A stretch of DNA of 64,000 nt from Luteococcus japonicus (GTDB lineage Bacteria; Actinomycetota; Actinomycetes; Propionibacteriales; Propionibacteriaceae): the NCBI RefSeq assembly GCF_003752415.1, contig NZ_RKHG01000001.1, forward strand, positions 3,348,001 to 3,412,000, read 5' to 3'. Shown piece after piece: positions 34,753 through 42,530 of this stretch. The number at the start of each line of letters is the position of its first letter. The first letter of the stretch is position 1. A model generated the notes under the pieces. That model was not told the DNA's origin and did no database searches. It worked only from the letters and a program-made list of their open reading frames with translations. The position numbers and the translations under genes were made by a program.

Positions 34753-36114
34753 GTGAGCGACGATCAAATCGTTAGGATTGAAGCATCTGGGGTCCTCAAT
34801 GAGTTTGACTATTGCATCACCTTCGATGATGAGGTCGGTGAAGGACGCCTTGCGGTGATTTATGCAGAGAATGGCCGGGGTAAGACAAATCTACTGCGTG
34901 CCATTTCATTCCTGCTAACGCCTACAATGGAGAGCATCGAAACACTAATTGAAGTTCCGGTGCAACATATTGCCATTCAATTTGCGAGTGGCGGTGTGAT
35001 CTCGATGGTTCGTGAGGACGCATTTCGTGGCTCGCTCAGGCTTAAGGTCTCCTCAATTCCGAGTGTCGTATTCCAGGATGATGAATCGAGCGCCGAGATG
35101 TTCGGGCTCGAGGAGGAAGCAGAGTTAATTGAACGAGAGTTCACCGTCGAGGCGTCGGACTTCGCTGGCCGGCTCTATCGTCGAGCGCTCGAGGATCGGC
35201 GCGAGTTTCTTGAGTATATGAACCTAGCGGCTCGCCAGTCGTCCGGTGCACTCTTTATCGGCGATACGCGGTTGGCGGTGCCTGTGGGGGAGGAGGTTTC
35301 GAGTGAGTCAATTGGCCGATCGATCTCGCGTCGGCCGCGCTCAATGGTCTCGCGGCTACTAGAACAAGCGGAGCGGACCCTCTCTAGGGCTGCTTTTGAG
35401 GGTCTGAAGCGTGATTCAAGCGGCCAAGGCGTTTACGTTGATATTGCAAAGCGGACCTTGCTTGCGAGAAGTGGGCCTAGTATTTCCAATACAGATGCTT
35501 ATGAATCGATGGTCGAGCAAATTTCGAGAATTGAGCGTAGTGGCGCACTTCATGAGAATTACGGTCTGATTTCACTTCGCCAAGTTCGGGGAATTTCCCA
35601 ACTCTTGTCCACGGCTCGCCGCAACGGCGCCAATAACGCAACATTACACTCGATTTTGAACCCATTTTTGGTTAACATCGAGAGTCAGATTGAGACGCTG
35701 TACCCGGCGGTTCGACAGATCGACACTTTCGTTGCAGGCGTTAATAAATTCCTAGAGCGCAAGGAATTAGTTTACTCGACAAATGGGGGGATTGAGCTGC
35801 GCGATGGGGCGGCAAGATTGCTCGATCCCGACTCTCTATCGAGCGGCGAACGGCATCTCCTTGCGCTGATGTGCCACGCTGTTATTTCTACCGCAAGCGC
35901 ACCGCTAATGATCATTGATGAGCCTGAGATTTCACTCGGTCTAGATTGGCAACGAATGCTATTGGCTGAACTCTTGAATGTGACGGCAGATTCTCAAGTG
36001 AAGATATTGGCGGCATCTCATTCAGTTCAAGTGATGGGAGTTGTTCCGCACAATAAGATCATTCAGCCTACCGAAGTCGGGGGGGAGATTGATGCCGTTT
36101 CAGACGGTCGGTGA
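34753..36114 (+). CDS. ABC-type AAA ATPase, PARIS AriA-like anti-phage defence protein
   Basis: About 453 residues from GTG 34753, which follows AGGAGAG at 5 bases; an upstream GTG (34702) lacks a ribosome site. Walker A is AENGRGKTNLL (about 38-48). The ABC signature LSSGERHLLAL is at about 362-372, Walker B MIIDEPE at 386-392, and an AASHS switch histidine near 423. This is the SMC/OLD/AAA_15-like arrangement. The long middle is helical and poorly conserved. It overlaps the DUF4435 gene by 23 bases. This pairing is the one known for PARIS, where AriA holds AriB until a phage anti-restriction protein triggers release. GC is near 50 per cent, unlike the flanks. Other ATPase-TOPRIM systems remain possible. 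Confidence 0.7.
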   Translation: MSDDQIVRIEASGVLNEFDYCITFDDEVGEGRLAVIYAENGRGKTNLLRAISFLLTPTMESIETLIEVPVQHIAIQFASGGVISMVREDAFRGSLRLKVSSIPSVVFQDDESSAEMFGLEEEAELIEREFTVEASDFAGRLYRRALEDRREFLEYMNLAARQSSGALFIGDTRLAVPVGEEVSSESIGRSISRRPRSMVSRLLEQAERTLSRAAFEGLKRDSSGQGVYVDIAKRTLLARSGPSISNTDAYESMVEQISRIERSGALHENYGLISLRQVRGISQLLSTARRNGANNATLHSILNPFLVNIESQIETLYPAVRQIDTFVAGVNKFLERKELVYSTNGGIELRDGAARLLDPDSLSSGERHLLALMCHAVISTASAPLMIIDEPEISLGLDWQRMLLAELLNVTADSQVKILAASHSVQVMGVVPHNKIIQPTEVGGEIDAVSDGR

Positions 36115-36901
36115 GTACCTGCGAGAAGTGTCGCTCTCTCGGCGTAAGCATGTCGTGGTCGAGGGATCCTCGGATCGTAGGACTTGGGAGGTCTGGGCGG
36201 ATCGTCACGCGCTCGGTAACCAGCTGACCTTTCACGAGGTTGCGGAGCTGCACGTCCCCTATGAACTCCTCGTTAGTAATTCGCTGGGTGCTGGTCGTCG
36301 TGCTGAAGTTCTCGGCGTAGCTCTTGAGGCTACAGCGCAGGGAATTGACATGAAGTGCATCGCCGACCGCGATACGGGTGAACTGGTCCATGAATTGACT
36401 CTTCCGGTGTTATTGTGGACGGATTATCCAGCGTTGGAGAGTTATTCATTCTGCCCTAAAGTAATTGACGCGGCTAATCGGTTGAACTTCCGGGAAAGGT
36501 TGCCAAAGGGCGAGGCTGTCGTGGCTCTACTTAGTGGTCCCATGGCGGAGTTGTTTGCCCGTCGCTGTGAAAATGTGAACCTCCGGAATCCAAATTTTGC
36601 GCGCGGGGTGACTTCAGTGGCGAATGGATTTTCCTTCGATGCTACTGTGGCAACGGGCGTGACCTTAATTGATTCAACACGGGTGGATTCGTTGCTCTGT
36701 GGGTCGGACGCGAGGGGATGGGCTCATGGGCATGATATTTCAGCGCTAATCTTTTTCGCATTCCAAGGGGAGTTCTCGGGAAGTGGGACGTCCGGAGTCA
36801 AAGGGGTCGAAGCGGCGCTGGTGGCGGCGATGCATTCTTCTGGAGAGTTGGATGAATCGCCCCTTGCTCGGCGGCTCGCGGGGTGGATCAAGAAGATCTG
36901 A
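36092..36901 (+). CDS. DUF4435 TOPRIM-like effector, PARIS AriB-like
   Basis: A 269-residue protein starting at ATG 36092 behind GGGGGGAG, inside the end of the ATPase gene. TOPRIM-type acidic residues are visible. Glu 24 is in HVVVEGSSDRRTWE, Asp 92 and Asp 94 are in CIADRDTGEL, and the DUF4435 hallmark T-D-Y....E-S is in LLWTDYPALESY (110-117). In PARIS, AriB is a TOPRIM nuclease that cuts host tRNA once released from AriA, stopping phage growth at the cost of the cell. Here the key residues appear intact, so an active nuclease is inferred. Low GC matches its partner. Its stop is only 20 bases from the right direct repeat, so the pair fills the island. Confidence 0.7.
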   Translation: MPFQTVGEYLREVSLSRRKHVVVEGSSDRRTWEVWADRHALGNQLTFHEVAELHVPYELLVSNSLGAGRRAEVLGVALEATAQGIDMKCIADRDTGELVHELTLPVLLWTDYPALESYSFCPKVIDAANRLNFRERLPKGEAVVALLSGPMAELFARRCENVNLRNPNFARGVTSVANGFSFDATVATGVTLIDSTRVDSLLCGSDARGWAHGHDISALIFFAFQGEFSGSGTSGVKGVEAALVAAMHSSGELDESPLARRLAGWIKKI

Positions 36902-36921
36902 ATCCAGCGAGATAGCGATCG

Positions 36922-36969
36922 CAAGTGCGATCACGAGCCCACTCGCCGACGGCCCGCTGCTGCTGAACG
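36922..36969. repeat. right direct repeat (attR-like), relic of the ybdD 3' end
   Basis: The segment 36942-36969 repeats 34484-34511 with one base changed (C for A). The change is synonymous in the ybdD frame (GCC versus GCA, Ala), and the copy still spells the final SPTARCC and stop. Similarity continues left to 36922 with substitutions and a one-base deletion. Confidence 0.75.
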
Positions 36970-37004
36970 ACGCGGTGCGACGCCGGCCTCCGCCGGGAAT
37001 GACA

Positions 37005-37042
37005 ACGAGGGAGCCCCCACCGATCGGTGGGGGCTCCCTCGT
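37005..37042. terminator. perfect 17-base-pair bidirectional terminator
   Basis: ACGAGGGAGCCCCCACC and GGTGGGGGCTCCCTCGT are exact reverse complements across GATC. It lies between the right end of the island and the convergent DUF7455 gene, and was probably the original terminator of cstA-ybdD before insertion. Confidence 0.8.
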
Positions 37043-37078
37043 GTCTGCTGGGCTGGCGCTGGCTGGGCGGCAGTGGCC

Positions 37079-37276
37079 TCAGCTGATCCTTGCCGTCTCG
37101 TCCTGGATCTTGAGCGCGACCTGCTGCAGCTTCTCCTGGTGGGCCCGCGCGTGGTGGGCGCAGAAGAGCAGCTCCCCGCCGGACGCGAGGATGACGCGCA
37201 GGTAGGCCTGGGCGCCGCAGCGGTCGCAACGGTCCGTCGCGTCGAGCGAACGGTCCTCGATGACTGTGGTGGTCAC
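37079..37276 (-). CDS. DUF7455 small zinc-ribbon-like protein
   Basis: A 65-residue protein with one predicted metal site: CDRCGAQAYLRVILASGGELLFCAHH (C-x2-C and C-x2-H). It begins at a GTG preceded by TGGAGG. Proteins of this family are conserved in actinobacteria, commonly near the principal sigma factor and ParE genes as here, but their function is not known. It might bind zinc and act as a small regulator; that is inference only. Confidence 0.85.
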   Translation of the reverse strand: MTTTVIEDRSLDATDRCDRCGAQAYLRVILASGGELLFCAHHARAHQEKLQQVALKIQDETARIS

Positions 37277-37481
37277 GTGGCCTCCAATGTTTCTGGCGGG
37301 CGAGCCCGCAATAGGTGAACAAGGGGTTCAACGAAAGGTTCGTCGTCTTTGTTCCCCTCCAGCCTATCCCGCCCCGGGGCGCCTGCCCGGGTGGCAGCGC
37401 CTGATGTTCCACTGGACGTCCGGCCGGGCCCCGGAACCGGCCTCGCGGCGTGGAGGGCCGAAAACTGTCGGCGCGCCCGAG

Positions 37482-37487
37482 TACCCT
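37482..37487 (+). promoter_or_regulatory. -10 box TACCCT of parE
   Basis: TACCCT ends 6 bases before the GTG at 37494 and no ribosome site is present. The APC permease gene has the same box and spacing. Confidence 0.5.
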
Positions 37488-37493
37488 GTCGGG

Positions 37494-39590
37494 GTGCCAG
37501 AAGCGAAGACTCCCACCAGCAAGACCGCTGCCCAGCCCGGGCGTGACTACGAGGCCAAGCACCTTCTGGTCCTGGAAGGGCTGGAGGCGGTGCGCAAGCG
37601 CCCCGCCATGTACATCGGCTCCACGGACACCAAGGGCCTGATGCACTGCCTCTGGGAGATCATCGACAACGCCATCGACGAGGCCCTCGGTGGCTCCGGT
37701 GACGCAATCGAGATCTTCCTGCACTCCGATGGCTCGGTGCAGGTGGACGACCACGCCCGCGGTATGCCGGTGGACACGGAGCCCCGCACCGGCCTTTCCG
37801 GTGTCGAGGTGATCTTCACCAAGCTGCACGCCGGCGGCAAGTTCGGCGGCGGCGCCTACAACGCCACCGGTGGTCTGCACGGCGTTGGCGCCTCCGTGGT
37901 CAACGCCCTGAGCTCCCGGTTGGACGTCCAGGTGGACCGCGCGGGCAAGACCTACGAAATGAGCTTCCGGCGCGGCACGCCGGGTGTCTTCGACGGCGAC
38001 GGCCCAGACGCTCCGTTCACCCCGCAGGGTGGCCTTCGCGTGGTGGGCAAGGCCAAGCGAGGCGTCACCGGTTCGAGGGTCCGCTACTGGCCGGACCGGC
38101 AGATCTTCCTCAAGGACGCCCAGCTCAATGTCGACTCGTTGCTGGCGCGCGCCCGGCAGTCCTCCTTCCTGGTGCCCGGGCTGAGGTTCACCGTGACCGA
38201 CAGTCGCAGTGGCGTCGACGAGGTGGAGGTCTTCCACCACCAGGGTGGCATCAGCGAGTTCTGCGACTACCTCTCGCAGGGAGCCCCGATCAGCGACGTG
38301 CTGCGGCTGCAGGGTTCCGACGTGTTCACCGAGACGGTGCCGATGCTGGATGCCGCCACCGGCGCCATGACCCCGCAGGACGTGGAGCGGGAGCTGACCG
38401 TCGACATCGCCGTGCGGTGGAGCAATTCCTATGACACCACGCTCAAGAGCTTCGTGAACATCATCTCCACCCCCAAGGGCGGCACCCACGTGCAGGGCTT
38501 CGAACGCGCCCTGACCAGGACCTTCACCAAGGCGATGGAGGGAACCCGCCTGATGAAGGCGGGCGACGACATCATCAAGGACGACTGTCTGGAGGGCGTC
38601 ACTGCCGTCGTGACGGTGCGCCTTGCCGAGCCCCAGTTCGAGGGTCAGACCAAGGAGGTACTGGGCACCCCGCCGGCCACCCGAATCGTGCAGCGCGTCG
38701 TCGAGCGCGAGCTGGGGGACTTCCTGGCCTCCACCAAGCCGGCGCAGAAGGCTCAGGCCCGTCAGGTGATGGAGAAAGTGATCGGAGCCTCGCGTACTCG
38801 CGTGGCCGCCCGCGCCCACAAGGAGAACCAGCGCCGCAAGAATGCCCTGGAGAGCTCCACCCTGCCGCCCAAGCTGAAGGACTGCCGCAGCAATGACTCG
38901 GAGCTGACCGAGCTGTTCATCGTCGAGGGTGACTCGGCGCTCGGCACCGCCGGCCGGGCGCGCAATTCCGAGCACCAGGCCCTGCTGCCGATCCGCGGCA
39001 AGATCCTCAATGTGCAGAAGGCCTCGGTGGGAGACATGCTCAAGAATGCCGAGTGCGCCGCCATCATCCAGGTGGTCGGGGCAGGTTCCGGACGTACCTT
39101 CGACGTGGACCAGGCGCGCTACGGCAAGGTCATCTTCATGGCCGACGCCGACTCCGACGGGGCCCACATCCGCTGCCTGTTGGCCACGCTCTTCTTCCGC
39201 TACATGAGGCCGCTGGTGGAGGCCGGGCGGGTCTACTCCGCAGTGCCCCCGCTGCACCGCTTCGAGCTGACCAACCCGAAGAAGGGCATGGACAAGTACA
39301 TCTACACGTACTCGGATGCCGAGTACCAGCGCAAGATGGCCGAGCTCACCAAGAAGGGCATCAACTTCAAGGAGCCGCAGCGATACAAGGGTCTGGGCGA
39401 GATGGACGCCGACCAGCTGCAGGAGACCACGATGGACCCGCGGCACAGGGCGCTGCGCCGGATCACCGTCGACGATGCCGAGACCGCGGAGAAGACCTTC
39501 GAGATCCTGATGGGCAATGAGGTGGCGCCGCGCAAGGAGTTCATCGTCGAGGGTGCCTACAAGCTGGATGCCGACCAGATCGACGCCTGA
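37494..39590 (+). CDS. parE: DNA topoisomerase IV subunit B / GyrB-type ATPase subunit
   Basis: A 698-residue type IIA topoisomerase B subunit. The GHKL ATPase has VRKRPAMYIGSTDTKGLMHCLWEIIDNAIDEAL and GGLHGVGASVVNALS. The transducer domain is followed by the TOPRIM core LFIVEGDSALGTAGRARNSEHQALLPIRGKILN and the MADADSDGAHIRCLL metal-binding motif, then the C-terminal KGLGEMDADQLQETTMDP. The distance from parC (43.1-45.7 kb) and the shared neighbourhood indicate the ParE/ParC pair used in many actinobacteria to decatenate chromosomes, rather than the gyrase near oriC. It probably starts leaderless at GTG 37494. Confidence 0.93.
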   Translation: MPEAKTPTSKTAAQPGRDYEAKHLLVLEGLEAVRKRPAMYIGSTDTKGLMHCLWEIIDNAIDEALGGSGDAIEIFLHSDGSVQVDDHARGMPVDTEPRTGLSGVEVIFTKLHAGGKFGGGAYNATGGLHGVGASVVNALSSRLDVQVDRAGKTYEMSFRRGTPGVFDGDGPDAPFTPQGGLRVVGKAKRGVTGSRVRYWPDRQIFLKDAQLNVDSLLARARQSSFLVPGLRFTVTDSRSGVDEVEVFHHQGGISEFCDYLSQGAPISDVLRLQGSDVFTETVPMLDAATGAMTPQDVERELTVDIAVRWSNSYDTTLKSFVNIISTPKGGTHVQGFERALTRTFTKAMEGTRLMKAGDDIIKDDCLEGVTAVVTVRLAEPQFEGQTKEVLGTPPATRIVQRVVERELGDFLASTKPAQKAQARQVMEKVIGASRTRVAARAHKENQRRKNALESSTLPPKLKDCRSNDSELTELFIVEGDSALGTAGRARNSEHQALLPIRGKILNVQKASVGDMLKNAECAAIIQVVGAGSGRTFDVDQARYGKVIFMADADSDGAHIRCLLATLFFRYMRPLVEAGRVYSAVPPLHRFELTNPKKGMDKYIYTYSDAEYQRKMAELTKKGINFKEPQRYKGLGEMDADQLQETTMDPRHRALRRITVDDAETAEKTFEILMGNEVAPRKEFIVEGAYKLDADQIDA

Positions 39591-39628
39591 ATCGACCTCC
39601 CTCCGTTGGCCGAGCTTCCCGAGGCCCT

Positions 39629-39665
39629 CCATATCGATTATCGTTGCTAACGAAAAGCGATATGG
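39629..39665. promoter_or_regulatory. 37-base dyad before the DUF2975-HTH operon, likely operator
   Basis: CCATATCG and CGATATGG flank an inner CGTT-GCT-AACG dyad, all AT-rich within GC-rich DNA. It overlaps the expected promoter and start region of the DUF2975 gene. The HTH protein encoded second in the operon is the natural candidate to bind it. Confidence 0.5.
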
Positions 39666-39676
39666 ATGGAGTTGTC

Positions 39677-40285
39677 GTGGAACTTTCGGAGCACAGGGGT
39701 CAGGTCCGTCCGGGACGTCTGGACGGGCCCAGCATCATGGCCCTCATCTTCGCAGGGCTCGTGCTGCTGTACGCGGCATGCAACGCGGTGGCCGTCGTCA
39801 TGGCGGGCGAGGTGATCCTGCGAGTCCAGAATGGCGGCGGTGAACTGGCGCTGGCGAACCTGCCGGCTGGTGTGGAGCTGGTCTGGCCCTACCAACTCTC
39901 CGTCCCGGGGGCGCTGGCCCCGCTGGGCAGCGTCGTGCTGCTCAAGCTCGCCGAGGCACTCATCCCGCTGCTGTGGGGCGGCGTACTGCTCGGGATCGGT
40001 CTGCTGCTCAGGGAGGCCTCCGGCGTGGACACCATCTTCGACGGGGGAGTGGCGCGACGCGTCGCCACCGTTCGCTGGCTGTTGGTGGTGCTCGCCGTCG
40101 TGCCCCATGGGCTGCGGGTGCTGGGTTCCAACTGGGCCCTCGGGGGCCTGGGCACCGGCTTCTCCACGTCCACCAGGTTGGGTGACATGTTCATCCCGTT
40201 GTTCGGCTTCTACCTCTGTCTGGCCTTCGAGTTCGTCCTGCGACGTGGCGAGGCCCTGCAGGGTGAGCTCGACGAGGTGATCTGA
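39677..40285 (+). CDS. DUF2975 membrane protein
   Basis: About 202 residues from GTG 39677 behind GGATGGAG; ATG 39662 is an alternative start but lies inside the palindromic operator. Four hydrophobic helices are apparent: IMALIFAGLVLLYAACNAVAVV, LAEALIPLLWGGVLLGIGLLL, TVRWLLVVLAVVPHGL and DMFIPLFGFYLCLAFEFVL. DUF2975 proteins are almost always encoded with a small Cro/C1-type HTH protein, as here (the stop and next start overlap in TGATG). Their function is unknown. The pair resembles a self-regulated membrane/regulator module. Confidence 0.8.
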   Translation: MELSEHRGQVRPGRLDGPSIMALIFAGLVLLYAACNAVAVVMAGEVILRVQNGGGELALANLPAGVELVWPYQLSVPGALAPLGSVVLLKLAEALIPLLWGGVLLGIGLLLREASGVDTIFDGGVARRVATVRWLLVVLAVVPHGLRVLGSNWALGGLGTGFSTSTRLGDMFIPLFGFYLCLAFEFVLRRGEALQGELDEVI

Positions 40286-40506
40286 TGCCGGCCGACGAGC
40301 ATCGCGTCGTCTGCCATCTTGACGAGCTGCTGACGGCCCGGGGGATGACACTGGCCGAGCTGTCCGAGCGGGTCGGCCTGAGTGTGGTGAACCTTTCGAT
40401 CCTGAAGAACAACCGCGCAAAGGCGGTGCGCTTCACCACGCTGACTGCCCTCTGCGACGCCCTGGACTGCTCCCCGGGGGACCTGTTCAGCGTCGAGGAG
40501 GGGTGA
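40285..40506 (+). CDS. small Cro/C1-type (YozG-like) HTH regulator
   Basis: A 73-residue protein consisting of one helix-turn-helix domain: LLTARGMTLAELSERVGLSVVNLSILKNNRAKAVRFTTLTALCDALDCSPGDLF. This matches the HTH_26/YozG family that accompanies DUF2975 genes. It overlaps the preceding gene by one base, so the two are co-translated. It probably represses its own operon by binding the dyad at 39629-39665. It ends 7 bases before a long palindrome shared with the convergent SRPBCC gene. Confidence 0.88.
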   Translation: MPADEHRVVCHLDELLTARGMTLAELSERVGLSVVNLSILKNNRAKAVRFTTLTALCDALDCSPGDLFSVEEG

Positions 40507-40512
40507 AACGCG

Positions 40513-40580
40513 ACGTCGCTACAGTTCTTCGACGTTGCGTACCTCGTGAGGTCAGCGACGTCGACGAACTGTAGCGACGT
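40513..40580. repeat. dispersed palindrome, copy B (convergent HTH / SRPBCC gap)
   Basis: Two 33-base arms with a 2-base loop match at 29 of 33 positions. The left arm runs ACGTCGCTACAGTTCTTCGA to ACCTC; the right runs GAGGTCAGCGACGTCGACGA to CGACGT. The core GTTCTTCGACGT..GC..ACCTC is the same as in copy A at 13680-13749. Both copies sit between convergent genes. Confidence 0.65.
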
Positions 40581-40590
40581 GTGAAGTGGA

Positions 40591-41052
40591 TCAGCCGAGC
40601 ACTTCGGCGATCTTCGCGAGGGAGGCCTCGAGGTTCGACTCGATGGCGAACTTCTCCTTCGCCAGCGCCTGCACCTGCGGGTTCTCGATCTCGGAGGAGT
40701 CGTAGGTCAGGGAGAGCTTGCTGGTGGTGGCATCGACGGGCTCCAGTTCGTAGAGCCACTTGGATCCCACCTCGACGTCGCTGGTGAGGTTCTTCATGTT
40801 CTGCCACCCGATGACGCGGTCCGGCACGAGGGCGAAGACCTTGTTCTCGGTCTGGTACTCGGAGCCGTCGCCCTTGACCATGTTCATCCGGAAGGTGTCG
40901 CCCACGTGCTTGAGGCGCTCACCCTTGTCGGTGGAGACCACGCCGCCCGACGGGTCGGTCTCATGGTGGCGCGCCGGGTTGCTGAGCAGGTCGAAGATGT
41001 CCTTCGGCGCGGCATTGATCTCGCGGCTTGCGGTGGTCCTGGTTTCGGTCAT
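40591..41052 (-). CDS. SRPBCC family protein (polyketide cyclase/dehydrase-like)
   Basis: A 153-residue single-domain protein. The START/SRPBCC pattern runs from ASREINAAPKDIFDLLSNPARHHETDPSGG, a typical first strand and helix-grip, through YQTENKVFALVPDRVIGWQNM to the C-terminal helix EKFAIESNLEASLAKIAEVL. Such proteins bind hydrophobic ligands; no catalytic residue or ligand can be assigned. Start ATG 41052 is chosen although the ribosome site is weak. Its 3' end lies 10 bases from the palindrome copy B. Confidence 0.85.
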   Translation of the reverse strand: MTETRTTASREINAAPKDIFDLLSNPARHHETDPSGGVVSTDKGERLKHVGDTFRMNMVKGDGSEYQTENKVFALVPDRVIGWQNMKNLTSDVEVGSKWLYELEPVDATTSKLSLTYDSSEIENPQVQALAKEKFAIESNLEASLAKIAEVLG

Positions 41053-41185
41053 GACACCACGCAACCACGGGCAAGCGGCCAGATCAAGCGATTCCGCGGC
41101 CCGCGTACAAGCCCGGCAAGCCTGGCTTCTCCCCGGGCATGACCGCGGCCCGGCAGCCGTTCACGAAACGGACGCCGACTGCCGC

Positions 41186-41191
41186 TAGCGT
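41186..41191 (+). promoter_or_regulatory. -10 box TAGCGT of the MFS gene
   Basis: TAGCGT is exactly 7 bases before the GTG at 41199. There is no ribosome site, so a leaderless transcript is expected. Confidence 0.55.
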
Positions 41192-41198
41192 GCCACCT

Positions 41199-42527
41199 GT
41201 GACCACTCCTTCTCCGGCCGCCGCCAGCCTCGCCCCCGGGGGCCTGGCCCTCGACGAGTCATCCGCTCCCCGCAAGGTCGTCGCGGCCTGGAGCGCCTAC
41301 GACTTCGGGGGCAATGCCTTCAACACGGTGATGCTGAGCTTCGTCTACTCCGTCTACGTCACGGGCACCGTCGCGGCCGACAAGGCCCACGGGCAGGTGG
41401 TCTGGTCGAACTTCCAGACCGCCGCAGGCCTGGTGCTGGCCCTGCTGGCCCCGCTGATGGGTGCCTGGGCGGACCGGGTGCGGCGCCGCCGGCTGATGTT
41501 GGCGGTCTCGACGCTGGTGACCGTCTCCGCGATGGCGGCCTGCTTCTTCGTCCGGCCGGAGAATTCCTACCTGTACCTGGGCGCCGGACTGCTGGCCTTC
41601 GCGAGTGTCACGCAGGACATTGCCGGGGTCTTCTACAACGGGATGCTGCCGCACGTGTCCACCCCGAAGACCGTCGGACGGATCTCCGGCACGGCCTGGG
41701 CGCTCGGCTACTTGGGTGGCGTGGTCTGCCTGGTGCTGGCGCTGTTCGGCTTCATCCTCAAGGGCGGCATGCTGGGCCTGCCCACCGATGACGCCTTCAA
41801 TGTGCGCTGCGTGGCCCTGCTGTGTGCGGTCTTCATGCTGGCCTTCAGCCTGCCCATCATGCTGATGGGGCCCGACGGGGAACCGCGCGAGGGTGAGCCC
41901 TTCCGCATCGGCGCTGCCTATCGGGACATCGCCCGACGCCTCGCCGGGATGTGGTGGCACGAACGGGGCCTGCTGCACTTCCTGGTCTCGGCCGCCATCT
42001 ACCGAGACGGGCTCAACGCCGTCTTCGCCTTCGCCGGGGTGATCGCCGCCACCGCCTACGGGTTCAGCAAGGAGGAGGTCATCTACTTCGGGTTGGCCGC
42101 CAGCGTCTCCGCCGCCCTGGGCACCTGGCTCTTCGGTCGTCTCGACGACAGGCTGGGGCCGAGGCCGGTGATCCTGGCCAGCCTGTCCGCCATCGTCGCA
42201 TTGGGGTTGGGCATCGTCGTCGCCAACCGGGCAAGCGTCTTCTGGGTGGGCGGCATCCTGATCAGCTTCCTGGTGGGGCCGGTGCAGTCGGCCAGCCGTA
42301 CCCTGCTCACCCGGATCATCCCGGCGGGGGAGGAGAACGAGACCTTCGGGCTCTACGCCACGGTTGGCCGGGTGGTGAGCTTCATCGCCCCCGCCCTGAT
42401 CGGGGCCTTCACCGCGGCCTTCGGGGTCCGGTGGGGAATCATGGGGATCGTGGTCACCCTGATGTTGGGCCTGGCGGCGTTCTGGCCGCTGCGGATCGAC
42501 GGGGTCACCCACCGCCAGGCCCGCTGA
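41199..42527 (+). CDS. MFS transporter, UMF1 family
   Basis: A 442-residue membrane protein with 12 apparent helices. The N-terminal region KVVAAWSAYDFGGNAFNTVMLSFVYSVY is the UMF1/Atg22-like signature. The loop 2-3 motif is LLAPLMGAWADRVRRRRLML, and the pattern VTQDIAGVFYNGMLPHVSTPKTVGRISGTAWALGYLGG is also diagnostic. The second half includes FGRLDDRLGPRPVIL. Substrates of bacterial UMF1 proteins are largely unknown; yeast Atg22 exports amino acids from the vacuole. It is convergent with the carbonic anhydrase gene, with only 3 bases between stops. Confidence 0.9.
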   Translation: MTTPSPAAASLAPGGLALDESSAPRKVVAAWSAYDFGGNAFNTVMLSFVYSVYVTGTVAADKAHGQVVWSNFQTAAGLVLALLAPLMGAWADRVRRRRLMLAVSTLVTVSAMAACFFVRPENSYLYLGAGLLAFASVTQDIAGVFYNGMLPHVSTPKTVGRISGTAWALGYLGGVVCLVLALFGFILKGGMLGLPTDDAFNVRCVALLCAVFMLAFSLPIMLMGPDGEPREGEPFRIGAAYRDIARRLAGMWWHERGLLHFLVSAAIYRDGLNAVFAFAGVIAATAYGFSKEEVIYFGLAASVSAALGTWLFGRLDDRLGPRPVILASLSAIVALGLGIVVANRASVFWVGGILISFLVGPVQSASRTLLTRIIPAGEENETFGLYATVGRVVSFIAPALIGAFTAAFGVRWGIMGIVVTLMLGLAAFWPLRIDGVTHRQAR

Positions 42528-42530
42528 GCG

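Noticed and set aside
34549-36921. Integrase or transposase within the defence island
   Set aside because: The two defence genes and their leader fill the segment; no recombinase motif or further coding frame is present.
36724-36934. Short minus-strand frames overlapping the end of the DUF4435 gene as toxin or antitoxin candidates
   Set aside because: They lie wholly antisense to the DUF4435 gene, lack ribosome sites and show no family pattern.
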